From NCBI RefSeq assembly GCF_000143415.4, contig NW_003314302.1:265182-329181 (forward strand): a DNA stretch of 64,000 bases. The letters run 5' to 3'. Origin of the DNA: Selaginella moellendorffii. Lineage: Eukaryota > Streptophyta > Lycopodiopsida > Selaginellales > Selaginellaceae. The translations under genes were made by a program, and so were the position numbers. Under the pieces are notes generated by a model that had not been told where the DNA came from, ran no database searches, and worked only from the letters and a program-made list of their open reading frames with translations. Positions 20,907 to 32,089 of the stretch are shown here, in pieces. Positions within the stretch are counted from its first letter, which is position 1, and each line of letters opens with the position of its first letter.

Positions 20907-22503
20907 TGATCAATAATTGGGAATAGGTATATTAATTGGGGTTTAGACCCTTGTTTATATACAATAATGGATAGACCAGATTTTGGATGGTCAATATACG
21001 ATAGTACTATAATTAGTGTATTACCTAGTTAAGGTAATACATGTGTATACACATTTATAAACTTTATATCATCCTCCCCTTTGGAAGATGACAAGTGAAA
21101 CATCTAGAGCTTTTGCTAGGCGATGATAAACTATCACAAGAATCTGAAACTCTCACAAAAGTACCAACAAAGTTGTTGATAACCATGACTAAAACAAAAC
21201 CCAAAGCCATAGTATAAGCATCAATCGACTACAAAATCTTGATGAACTAGTTGTAATTTTGTGTGCAACTACCAAATACTTGAACCAACTTTAAAATCAT
21301 AACTTTGAACCAAAATAAAGGAGTTCAAAAACTATTGTAGTCCATGAAATGCCATTGCAACAAATTATGTATCCCATGTTTAAATCTACCCACCAATAAT
21401 CCTTCAAGACCATTGTTAATTTAGACTTATGATCATAAGTAAAACTTGCTTCTTTGTCTTTGTCTATCATTACATATAGGAGATCAAACTCACTCCACTT
21501 TTCCTCCATATCCTTTTTATCCCCTCCTTGAAGAATTTTTTTTTTTGAAGTATTAGCTCCATTCAGACTTATTTCGTCCGTCCTCACTCTACTATTTATA
21601 TTCCGCCTCACTCCATCATTAGGGTTGGACTCTCGCCCATCCCCTCTACCCCCTCCTTCAAAGAAATTTTTTTTTGAAATGTTGGGGCAAAAAAAAGAAA
21701 GTAAAAAAAATTGAGGAAGAAATAGTATGGAAGAAGAAAAATTGGATAAAGAAGCATTGGAAGAATAATTTATAGTAGTTGGCAATGCAAAAATAGGAAA
21801 AAAAAAAAAACATATACCGAAGTTTGGAAAATAGAGGACTTCTTATCATAAAATACTTCAACCATCACAATATAAACAAACAATTCACACCATTTAACCT
21901 CCTCAATACACAATTCAACACTTGAGATGAGAAAATTAATAATAACGTCCACACTCTCAAAGAAATATATAAACTTCTCAGCAGCAATGGTAAGGCAAAA
22001 GTTCTCAATAGCAAATAGGGACACATACTCAATTCAAAACTTTAGCCAAAGTGACTCAACCCTTGGAATAAAGAAATACTTAATATTAAAAATAATCAAA
22101 GACTTTGCCAATGAAAAAAAACAAGATTCTCAACTCTATGTACATACTCAACATCCAAATTAGTATAAAGAGGATATAAAACACTCAACTCAACATTAAA
22201 CTAAGAATGAGAATCATGAGAATGACAAATGATCAATGTGCTATGAAAAAAAAACACCCTAAATAAGGAAAAACTATTAGAAATATGAGAAAATGGCTTA
22301 GACCAAGAAATAAAAAAAGGTTAAGAAAGATCAAGAGGTAAGGAAAAAGGATTAAATGGCAGATTGAAGGATTAACACCTATCTTATGAAACCTTCATTT
22401 CATCTACAAAGCTATCTCTGTAATAATCAAGCTCGTCAAAATGATATAAAATTCACTTGAGCTCATACACAACATTTTCCCATAAATTTAATCGTCAGAC
22501 ATT

Positions 22504-22662
22504 TGTAAGCTCCTGAATTTAGACTTTCCAAGAGGTCACCCAGCCCAATATTATTCAAACCCAAGTATCCCAAGGACGGTGCATTCATATTCATGGGCCC
22601 TTTCCCTCTATATTTAAACCCTTATAGATCATCTCTTGAGTTGTTCTCTTTGGTTGTTTACA
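22504..22662 (-). mobile_element. LTR copy of the TGTAAGC family
   Basis: It begins TGTAAGCTC and ends GTTGTTTACA and matches the solo LTR at 3889-4081 throughout, including the GGTCACCCAGCC, CATGGGCCCTTTCC and GTTCTCTTTGGTTG stretches. It is shorter because a part near the AAGG/GGTGCATTC junction is missing. No 5-bp duplication is visible. The stretch just right of it (22670-22825) is less AT-rich and has a short minus-strand frame, perhaps internal sequence of the same element. Confidence 0.7.
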
Positions 22663-22828
22663 ATCCACTACGTTTCCCTGCAAGTTCATGCTCTCATGAA
22701 CAGAAGCTGAGAGCCGCAACTCTCTCTCGAGCCTTGCCTCTTGACACCCTACCCTTCGGGTCAAGCCCAGCCGGAGCATACTGGACCCTTGCCAAATGTC
22801 AATCAATATGTGATGTAATTCCCCTAAC

Positions 22829-23669
22829 TGCAGCGCACCCTATCTCTCTCCCCTTAAGCCAATTGAAAAGGGGCAATTGCTTGATGAGAGAGCTCTTAAT
22901 GGCTATTTTATCCCCATTTATCCCCCAAGGTTCCAAAGATTCACGGTGGTAGTATATTTAAATCTCATGTCATGATCACATGCACTACACTCACCCCCTC
23001 TTAAAAGATGTCAATGTCTTCATTGACTATTGACTAATAACCCCTACTGAGCCAAAGGGAACTAACACCTCTATTTCCGCATTGAATATACCAATCCTTC
23101 TATTGTGTAGATCACATATTCCATGTGAGGCAACTAATTATCCATCCATACTGCAGTCCCACAGTAGATATTTTCGTTCGTGGATACGTATGGATGAGGA
23201 ATACTCCATACAAAAGGAAGGACATACGCATGGATGCCTAATACGTACAATGCATGGATGCCCAATATATACAATTTCAAATTTAGGGGTAGGAGTACTC
23301 CATACAAAAGGAAGGATGTATGTATATACATTTTCAAATTTAGGGGTAGGAATACTCCATACAAAAGGAATGATATATATATGGATGCCTAATACATACA
23401 ATTTCAAATTTAGGGGTAGGAATATACCTTGTTCAAGGGTATATTATATTTTTAAGTAGTCACTAATCAATAGGAATCGAACCCATGCCATTTGCTCCGA
23501 TACCAACTGTAATACACCCTGTCTCTCTCCCCTTAAGCCAACTAAAAAAGAGGCAATTACTTGATGAGAGAGCCCTTAATGGCTATTTTATCCCTATTTA
23601 TCCTCCAAAGTTCCAAAGATCCATAATGACAATATATCCAAATCTCATCCCATGATCACATGCACTACA
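22829..23669 (-). mobile_element. TRIM (miniature LTR retrotransposon), 841 bp
   Basis: Two direct repeats of about 161 bp (22829-22989 and 23508-23669) share ACCCT.TCTCTCTCCCCTTAAG, GATGAGAGAGC.CTTAATGG and GATCACATGCACTACA, and bound an internal part of only about 520 bp. On the minus strand the right LTR ends ATTACA. It is followed by a primer site TGGTATCGGAGC, near-identical to the tRNA-iMet type TGGTATCAGAGC. The left LTR is preceded by the polypurine tract AAGAGGGGGTGAG. The outer 5 bases are CTAAC (22824-22828) and CTAGC (23670-23674), a target duplication with one change. There is no coding capacity. These are all the features of a TRIM. Confidence 0.85.
23195..23430. repeat. Minisatellite inside the TRIM
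   Basis: Three to four units of about 55-80 bp repeat the order GGGTAGGAATACTCCATAC, AAAAGGAAGGA, then ATGGATGCCTAATACATAC and AATTTCAAATTTA. The units differ in length, some lacking the ATGGATGCC part. Confidence 0.7.
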
Positions 23670-23839
23670 CTAGCTAACCAATAGAGTTGATTTGGTGTGT
23701 TACCATCTCTAACTTTTGTAAGACATAATTACATGGCTTGTCCTGTTCTTGGTGTTCTGCCATCTTTTATTAATATTTAACATGATTGTGACATCGATTA
23801 GTGAGTTATGGATGATACAATTCAGTTCTCGGAGAATGT

Positions 23840-24034
23840 TGTAAGCAACCAAAGAGAACGACTCGAAAGACAATCCATAAGGGTTCAAATATAAAAGGAA
23901 AGGGCCCATGAATAAAAGTGCACCTCCTTTTCCAATTGGTTAATGGTCTTGGGATATTTAGGGTTAAACATCCTTGGGTTTGAATAGTATTGGGCTGAGT
24001 GATTTTCTAGGAAGTCCAAATTCAAGAGCTTACA
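23840..24034 (+). mobile_element. 5' LTR of the TGTAAGC family with primer binding site
   Basis: The segment runs TGTAAGCAACC to GAGCTTACA (195 bp) and is the reverse-oriented relative of 3889-4081 and 22504-22662. Directly after it, at 24035, comes TTTGGTATCAAAG, matching a tRNA-iMet primer site with one change. This fixes the LTR direction as plus and marks it as a 5' LTR. The following 300 bp have no coding domain and no matching 3' LTR is found on the plus strand, so the rest is lost or rearranged. Confidence 0.7.
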
Positions 24035-24501
24035 TTTGGTATCAAAGGGGTCTCAGGTTATAGGCACAACACTACATGATCACATCTCATAGCACTAAAA
24101 GTTCAATCTTCCTTGATCAATAATGGCGTGGCATGGTAGGAGAAGAGAATGCAATGAAGATTAAAAGAAAAAGTAGATCTAAACACAGTGATAGTTAAAG
24201 TTCTAAATCTTGCAAAAAGCTAAAATATATTTAGATCTAAAAGAAAATGAAGAAATAAAAACAAAAAGTACAATCTTAAACACTAAAGCAAAGCATTGCC
24301 AAAATGTTTTATCTTTCAGAGACAAATTGCAATGCCCCTCATTTCCACCAATGTAAGTGTTCGGGATGGGAATAAATATTTTAATTAGGGTTTAAACCCT
24401 TGCTTATATACAATAATAAATGGACCAGATTCAATCCCAAATAAACAATTAATATACAATTAAGCCAGGGTAATACATGACATGTATTTACAAACCTTAC
24501 A

Positions 24502-25050
24502 ATTAGAAAATAAATATAATTATTAAAATATTCAATTTATAATATTTATTAATAATGTTAACAACCAACAACCAACATTAATAATAAAAATAATAGAATA
24601 TTACTTAGCAAATTACGAGTCAAACAAATTGCCTGCCATTTGACTCTTGAAAATGGAAAGTTCAATGGCATTTTGTTGATAGAAAAAAGCTCACAATGCT
24701 CTATGATTGAGGTTCAGCTAGAACTCAAGCCAAGACTAGAGCGAGAGTAGGGAGAGAGGTTAGGTGAGACTGTTTTGCACAATTGCTTCTTCCTCTTTTT
24801 CGTTTAGATAGATTTATAAAGTAGTTCCGAGCATGTCTTTGATTGACAATTGAGAGGATTACCAAGCTCCACCATGACAATTGTTTGCAATCTTACGACT
24901 CGGGTGATGGAAGCTGCGCTACTACTAGCACAGTAACAATCTAGCTATCTCGACCGCAGCATTGGCGATGAGCTTGGATTTCGATCACAGGTAGTGTTAT
25001 TCTTTAGTGTAATGTATTCTGAAGTAGTGTACTGTACAAGTCAAAAAGAT
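24502..25050. other. AT-rich intergenic, 3' flank of the EF-hand gene
   Basis: No gene or RNA is visible. The composition rises in G and C from about 24.7 kb towards the gene island that starts at 25057. Confidence 0.5.
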
Positions 25051-25056
25051 TGTGAT

Positions 25057-26499
25057 CTAGAAAATGGCGGCGGGGTTTCCTGCCTGGGCCCCGCTGACGA
25101 TGGCGCTGCTCTGGATCACAATCGGTTTCCCTTCCAGTTGCAACATCATACTCCCGAGAACTTGCCTCAGGTACTGCTCGAACATTTCCCTGTCTATCAA
25201 ATTTTCATGGTGGTTTTTATGCGAGGCCGCTCCACCATTGTCCATCATTTTGAGTGCTCCAATGATCTCGGAATCCATCTACAGAGAAGAAGTTTTTTAG
25301 TTGTTCCAGAGTTGGAACTCTTTCTCCCACGAGAAGTATATTCACATACCTCTTCGATTGCTCCAAGCGGTGGCAAACCAGCTCGAGGTGAGACGAAGTC
25401 CAAGCCAAAGATGAAGTCATCCTTTTTTATGGAGCCGTTCTTTTCTTTTGGCAGCGTTTTCCAGGCCTCGGAGATCACCTGTTGCGCGAAGCGCGAACCT
25501 ATCAGATGTAACATGGAGAGAATTTTGTGCTTTTACCTTCTTGGATGCTTTCTTGTCGCTCAGGAAGGCTTTGACACTTTGGCCGTCGAATTTCTTTCGT
25601 ACGTGAGCCACAGTGAGAGGCTTCTCGGACATGATCGTTGACATCTCCAGCAAAACTTTCTTGAAGAGCGCCACATACTCGTTTTGATCGATGAGGGCGT
25701 CCTCGTTAACTCCCGATCTCGAGAGAGCAGCGTCCACCACGGGCAAACTCGCCTGAAAGAAAAAGAGTTTAAGCACTCCGAGGAAGCTCACACAACCTCA
25801 AAGAAGAACACTATGACAACTCAATAAGATCAAATATCGAGGCTGGAGGAAAAAACTTTCGGAAGAATGTACCTCGCCGTACGGTGGAGCTCCATGGTCG
25901 ACCGAGAGCCGTTTCAAAGCGTCCCTGAGAACCGACGCTTTAACTTTACCAGTGCTCTCAAGATCATTCTCCACGAAAGCATTCACAGCGCTGATCTCCG
26001 CGTCGGGGTGACGGGCATACTCCCGGAGCTTCGATCCATCCAGGGACATGATGTTGATCGGCTCTCGCTCCAGACCATCCGCCAGTCCCAGGAGTATCTC
26101 ACGAAGGACCACCGCAAACTTCTCCTTGGAAACTTTCTTAGCTCGTCCATCCAGGAAGGATTCCATCACCTACAAGAATGTTTTTCTTGATCAGGAACAC
26201 CATGTCATCCAACTTTTCTAGCTAGGAGGACCAACCTGATCGTAGATGGGATCAGTATCGGGAGAAGATCCCTGTGGAGGGAGGCCAAGCGCTCCACCGA
26301 TCCCAAGAACCGCGGGCTTGAGCTCCTGGGGCGTGAGATCCCCCGTGTGGCTCGCATCCAGCGCACTAAACTTCCCGTCCACAAACCTCGCAAATGCGGT
26401 CTTGTCTTCCACCAGCGCCTTGATGCTCGATCCATCCACAACTCCATCGTTGCCCATTCCAACAATCTCGTCCTCCCGCTGCTGCTGCTGCGTCGCCAT
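25057..26499 (-). CDS. EF-hand calcium-binding family protein
   Basis: Five or more exons on the minus strand give about 400 residues. The start at 26499 begins MATQQQQREDEIVGMG. Exon 1 has a canonical 12-residue EF loop, DASHTGDLTPQE, near residues 49-60. Later exons have VMESFLDGRAKKVSKEKF, then VENDLESTGKVKASVLRDAL with a second weaker loop. Next come GVNEDALIDQNEYVALFKK and EKNGSIKKDDFIFGLDF, two more EF-like units, and the end QVLGSMMLQLEGKPIVIQSS. Spacing matches plant proteins annotated only as calcium-binding EF-hand family. No signal or membrane segment is seen. A TATA box lies 138-146 bases upstream of the start. It is divergent from the UBC12 gene, with 739 bp between start codons. 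Confidence 0.8.
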
Positions 26500-26636
26500 A
26501 GCTCGTCGCCCAAATCGATCACTCGATAGAACGAAAGGAAAAACTTCCTTTTTTCTGTGAGGAAATCAAGAAAAATGAGGAAGAATAGAGGACAAGGAAA
26601 GAGATCTCCTCTCTACACATTTGGGGCATTGAACGC

Positions 26637-26645
26637 TTTTATATA
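26637..26645 (-). promoter_or_regulatory. TATA box of the EF-hand gene
   Basis: On the minus strand the sequence reads TATATAAAAG, about 140 bases before the start codon at 26499. Transcription would begin about 30 bases downstream, leaving a 5' leader of about 110 bases. It is one of the few clear TATA boxes in this window. Confidence 0.6.
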
Positions 26646-26649
26646 CTTC

Positions 26650-27120
26650 GTTCGTCCCTGGGTGTGCTTTTTCCAACATAAAGTTACGTGTCGCGCTAGA
26701 CACCCTCACAGTTGGCGCGCCACAAAGCTGACGCGTGGACAATACTATACAGTCGTGTCGTGCTCATACGTAGTTTCTTTCGTGAAAGCTTTATTAAACT
26801 CGGGAGCTATGAGAAGACCACACACATTATGCTTGTGTGTGGGGTTGGTCTTTGTGTGCTGACTTTTAAGCTCGAGCTTCCGCGAATCTCGAAAATTAGG
26901 GTTCTAACTAAAGCGTTGACTATTGGTCTCAACGTGGTTCCTACCTATATCTTCCAGGATCCACCCATCTCTGAAACTTTCTCGTGCAACGATAAAACGT
27001 CATCATTCGATTGGTGACACGTCATCATTGGCCGGAATTTTTTATTTTGCTTTGCGTGATGATCTACGATTCTTTCTAGCACCCTAAAAAGGAGAACCAG
27101 CTCTAGGGCAGGGGCGAGGG
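26650..27120. other. Divergent intergenic region
   Basis: This lies between the EF-hand and UBC12 genes. The frames here (for example 26712-27017) have no domain and I regard them as chance. No RNA gene is seen. Confidence 0.5.
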
Positions 27121-27238
27121 CGGTGTTTTGGGGGGCTGGAGCTCCGCCGCGTGCGCGATCCGAGCTAGGTATGTGCGATCGATGAGCTGCATTTTCGGTT
27201 TGATCGATCTCTCTCTCGCGCGTCGGTGCTACAGGAAC

Positions 27239-28032
27239 ATGATCAATCTCTTCTCGGTGAAGAAGAAGCAGCAGGAGGCTGCGCAGAACAATGCGAATGG
27301 GAGAGCGCCGATCAAGAAGCAGAGCCCTGGAGAGCTGCGCGTCCAGAAAGGTAATCCACTCGATCCACTAATCGACTGAGAGCTTCTTCCTTTCTTTGTT
27401 CTTCAGATATCACGGAGCTTAATCTGGCCAAGACCACTTCGATCACATTTCCTATGGGAAAGGACAATTTACTGAATTTCGAGATCACGATCTGTCCCGA
27501 TGAAGGCTACTACCAGTAAGCAAGAGTTCTCTCAGTTCTCAGCGAAAGTTTGGATTTTTTTCTAGCTAAGTAATGCGTTTTGGTTCTTCCAGAGATGGAA
27601 CATTTGTTTTCTCTTTCCAGATCTCTCCTTTATATCCACACGAGGCACCCAAAGTGAAATGCAAAACAAAGGTAAGTTTGCTCTTTTCCTTTCATTGTTT
27701 ACTAGCTTGTCTCGCAGGTTTATCACCCGAACATAGATTTGGAAGGAAACGTTTGCCTCAACATCTTGAGAGAAGATTGGAAACCCGTGCTGAGCATAAA
27801 CTCCATTGTCTACGGCCTCCAATACTTGTTCCTAGTAAGCGATCTACTTCCAAATCTCTAGCAAAAGTTTTGATCCTTTTTCTCGGTGCTATAGGATCCC
27901 AATCCCGACGATCCTCTAAATCACGAAGCGGCCGAGGTGTTGCGAGATCACCCCAGACAATTCCAGGCCAACGTAAAGAGATCCATGGCTGGGGGCTACA
28001 TCAACGGCCAGCACTTCACGAGATGCATCTAA
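27239..28032 (+). CDS. RCE1: NEDD8-conjugating enzyme E2 (UBC12/RCE1)
   Basis: This encodes the E2 that carries NEDD8/RUB1 to cullins and so activates cullin-RING ubiquitin ligases. Exons joined by short introns give [13 protein letters not shown], the N-terminal extension that docks to the NEDD8 E1. The UBC fold follows with [40 protein letters not shown] (catalytic Cys in NVCLN) and [18 protein letters not shown]. It ends with [13 protein letters not shown]. The length of about 180 residues is normal. Exon 1 is 27239-27350 and exon 2 starts at 27407. An acceptor (CTACAG) at 27229-27234 just before the start codon indicates a 5' UTR intron from about 27169. The stop at 28030-28032 is only 76 bp before the next gene's start. 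Confidence 0.95.
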
Positions 28033-28108
28033 TCTAATGATCCGACGGTCTAGGTTGTAACATACCCTCTTTGATTCGAACCCCGGACCTATTACTCGTG
28101 TTTTTGCA

Positions 28109-29567
28109 ATGGCTTCATCATGGAAATGGAAATGGCGCCCTCTTTCTAAGCTCGCCAGGAATTTCGTAAGCGCTGGAAGGATTTTCTAGGGTTTGTGTGA
28201 TTGATCCCAGCGCAGGCGAGTAGTGCGCTCGTAGTCGCGGAGCACGGAGGAGGATCGGTGAAGAACGGATCGATCAGCGCCGTTGCTGCCGCTGCGGCCG
28301 TATTAGGCGATTCTTCGCCCGTGACGCTGCTCTTAGCTGGATCGGGGGGATCGGAGCTCGACGCGGCGATCCAGCACGCGAGCTCGGCTCATCCGGCAGT
28401 CTCTCAGGTTCTAGCAAAAATTCGTTTGTTTTGGTCGATTCGATCGAGTTAGAGCAGGTTCTGGTAGCTCGATCGCCGCTGCTGGGGCAGCCATTGGCGG
28501 AGCCATGGGCGGAGCTTCTTGTCCAAGCACAGAAGAAGGGAAATTACTCTCACATATTCGCTGCGTCTTCGTCGTTTGGAAAGGATGTGTTGCCCCGAGC
28601 GGCAGCGCTGTTGGGAGTCTCTCCAATCACAGACGTGACGCGAACGATCGATCAACACACGTACATCAGGTATTCTCTCGTTGATTTAAGCTAGAGCTTG
28701 ATGATTTTTTCTTTGTGTTCTTTCTTTTTCTTCCTTCACAAGACCAATCTATGCAGGAAATGCTATGGCTACTGTGAGGTTTAAAGGCTCCGGTCCATGC
28801 ATTGTAAGCATTAGAGCAACATCCTTTCCAGCAGTTCCCGGGCTCGCATTAACCGGAGTTGGCCATCCTTCCATCGTCGACTTCGATGCTTCGTCTCTTT
28901 CTTCGGGTAAGCTTTCAAGAAACTTTTAAGAACTGAAGGATAGAGAGGAAATTTACGTGATGGGTTCCCAGAAGCGATTGGAAAGTCGAAGTGGATTGGT
29001 TTGGCTTCGCAGCAAACGGAGCGGCCAGAGCTGGGTGCCGCAAAAATCGTGATCTCTGGGGGCCGGGGACTCAAAAGCGCAGAGAACTTTGAGTTGCTAG
29101 AGAAACTTGCTGACAAGCTTGGAGCCGCTGGTTAAGTTTTTATATTTGTTTCGTCCTGTTTTCATTCGTAATGTATATGCAGTGGGAGCATCGAGAGCCG
29201 CAGTTGATGCTGGATTTGTTCCGAACGATATGCAGGTGTGATCGACTTGAAGAATTCTTGCTCTAAGTTTTTAATGCCTGAGAATATTTTGTAGATTGGA
29301 CAGACTGGAAAGATTGTGGCGCCAGAGCTTTATATTGCCGTAGGAATTTCAGGAGCTATACAGCATCTCGCTGGAATCAAAGACTCCAAAGTTATCGTTG
29401 CTATCAACAAAGATCGAGACGCTCCAATCTTTCAGGTTCTTTCCCTGACTTGGTTTTCCAAGTTTCGAGTTTTTCTTTCTCGTCAGGTCGCGGATTATGG
29501 TCTTGCTATGGATCTCTTCGAGGCGCTTCCAGAGCTGGTCGCTAAAGTTCCCTCTAAGCGACTATAA
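28109..29567 (+). CDS. ETFA: Electron transfer flavoprotein alpha subunit, mitochondrial
   Basis: This encodes the FAD-binding subunit that passes electrons from acyl-CoA and branched-chain dehydrogenases to ETF-ubiquinone oxidoreductase in mitochondria. Exon 1 (from 28109) is a short basic presequence, [19 protein letters not shown]. The N-terminal domain follows with [30 protein letters not shown] and SPITDV. The C-terminal FAD domain has [58 protein letters not shown] and [20 protein letters not shown]. These are the signature motifs of ETF-alpha. At least eight exons have short introns. The gene lies 76 bp after the UBC12 stop and is convergent with the AIG2-like gene, 72 bp between stops. 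Confidence 0.95.
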
Positions 29568-29639
29568 ACAATGAATTCATCGTTTGTATACAACCTGTTT
29601 CTTCGATCGAATAAAAATCCCGCGCGAGTTCTTCTCACC

Positions 29640-30293
29640 TCAAGTAACGTTGATTCCCGTGTCCATATATTCCTCACACATTGCTTCGTATCTCTCCAGA
29701 TCATTCGATCTCCATTCCTGAAAGGAAGATCTAAGAAAAAAAGAAACGAAAATCCGGAAGAGTTTTACCTCGTAGTCCCAGCTTCCAAACAAATCCTTGT
29801 CTTCCGGATCAACCCAAACATACACGAAAGCTTTGAGCGTAATGCTTTGATCCTGCGAGAACAAAGAAAATAATGTGATCTAGCGAAAGAAGGAAAGGAA
29901 TCACCAGTAAGCAAGGCTCCACAGTAAGTCTCTTATATTCCTCTCCCTCGAAATCGTCCATGACTTGAAGCTCCTCGTGTGTTAAATCGAGTAGAACCTT
30001 CTCAAACCAATTTCTACCGTCAAGGATCAAAAGAATTCACGGAAGCTCTATACCTTTCCTTTGATTCTGTCCCCTTTCCTGTAAGTAGCACCGGGATAGA
30101 CGCGATTGCGCACGCTGAATCGATGACTGCGATAAAATACGAAATCGTGAATTCAGCAGTGGAATTTGATCGATCGAGCGACTTACTAATCGGCGAGCAC
30201 AGCGTCGCAGCTCGATGGAACGCGCTTGATCAGGATGCGCACAATTTCATCTGCCAGGAGCGTCCCATAGACGAACACATTGCCGTTGGCCAT
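29640..30293 (-). CDS. AIG2-like / gamma-glutamylcyclotransferase-fold protein
   Basis: Five short exons on the minus strand give roughly 155 residues. It starts MANGNVFVYGTLLADEIV, with the YGTL motif that opens the AIG2/GGCT fold. Next come VYPGATYRKGD and the exon FEKVLLDLTHEELQVMDDFE, followed by GEEYKRLTVEP with the conserved acidic residue of the putative active site. Then come ITLKAFVYVWVDPEDKDLFG and the end EWRSNDLERYEAMCEEYM. Arabidopsis AIG2 was first found as an avirulence-induced gene; the true substrate of plant AIG2-like proteins is unclear. The start codon is only 49 bp from the KRR1 start on the opposite strand. Confidence 0.88.
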
Positions 30294-30342
30294 TTCTTCC
30301 TTCTTTTCCCAAGAACCCTAATTTCGAAATATTTCTAGGGCT
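30294..30342. promoter_or_regulatory. 49-bp head-to-head promoter with a telo-box
   Basis: The whole space between the divergent start codons of the AIG2-like gene and KRR1 is 49 bp. It contains AACCCTAA (30314-30321), the plant telo-box found in promoters of ribosome-related genes, and CTAGGGCT just before the KRR1 ATG. Core promoters must overlap each other or the neighbouring exons. Confidence 0.55.
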
Positions 30343-31985
<1,643 letters not shown>

Positions 31986-32089
31986 TGCTCTCTGACACGT
32001 GGCATGCATCAAGCCCGTTGTTTTCTTGAGGTGCACATTCAAAATATGAGGATTGTTCTTTGAGGCTTTTGTTTTCCACTCTCTTCGTC

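Larger units (their letters stand above)
20907..24501 (-). mobile_element. LTR retrotransposon shell with about 150-bp LTRs, nested with other elements
   Basis: A segment at 24352-24501 (TGTAAGTGTT to AACCTTACA) recurs diverged at about 20907-21068, with shared CCCTTG-TTATATACAATAAT and GGTAATACATG stretches. On the minus strand the right copy is followed by TTGGTGGAAATGAGGGGC, a possible primer site. The left copy is preceded by AAAGGGGAGGATGA, a good polypurine tract. This gives a minus-strand element with its 5' LTR at the right. No gag or pol is readable; the frame at 21297-21785 is low-complexity. A TRIM and another LTR family lie inside. I found no clear target duplication. Confidence 0.6.

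Noticed and set aside
21297-21785. 162-codon minus-strand frame
   Set aside because: It is low-complexity, Phe/Ser/Lys-rich at homopolymer runs, with no domain; it lies inside an LTR shell.
23082-23459. Open frames on both strands inside the TRIM
   Set aside because: They follow the minisatellite units; TRIMs do not encode proteins.
26712-27017. 101-codon plus-strand frame between the EF-hand and UBC12 genes
   Set aside because: No domain, and it lies in a divergent promoter region.
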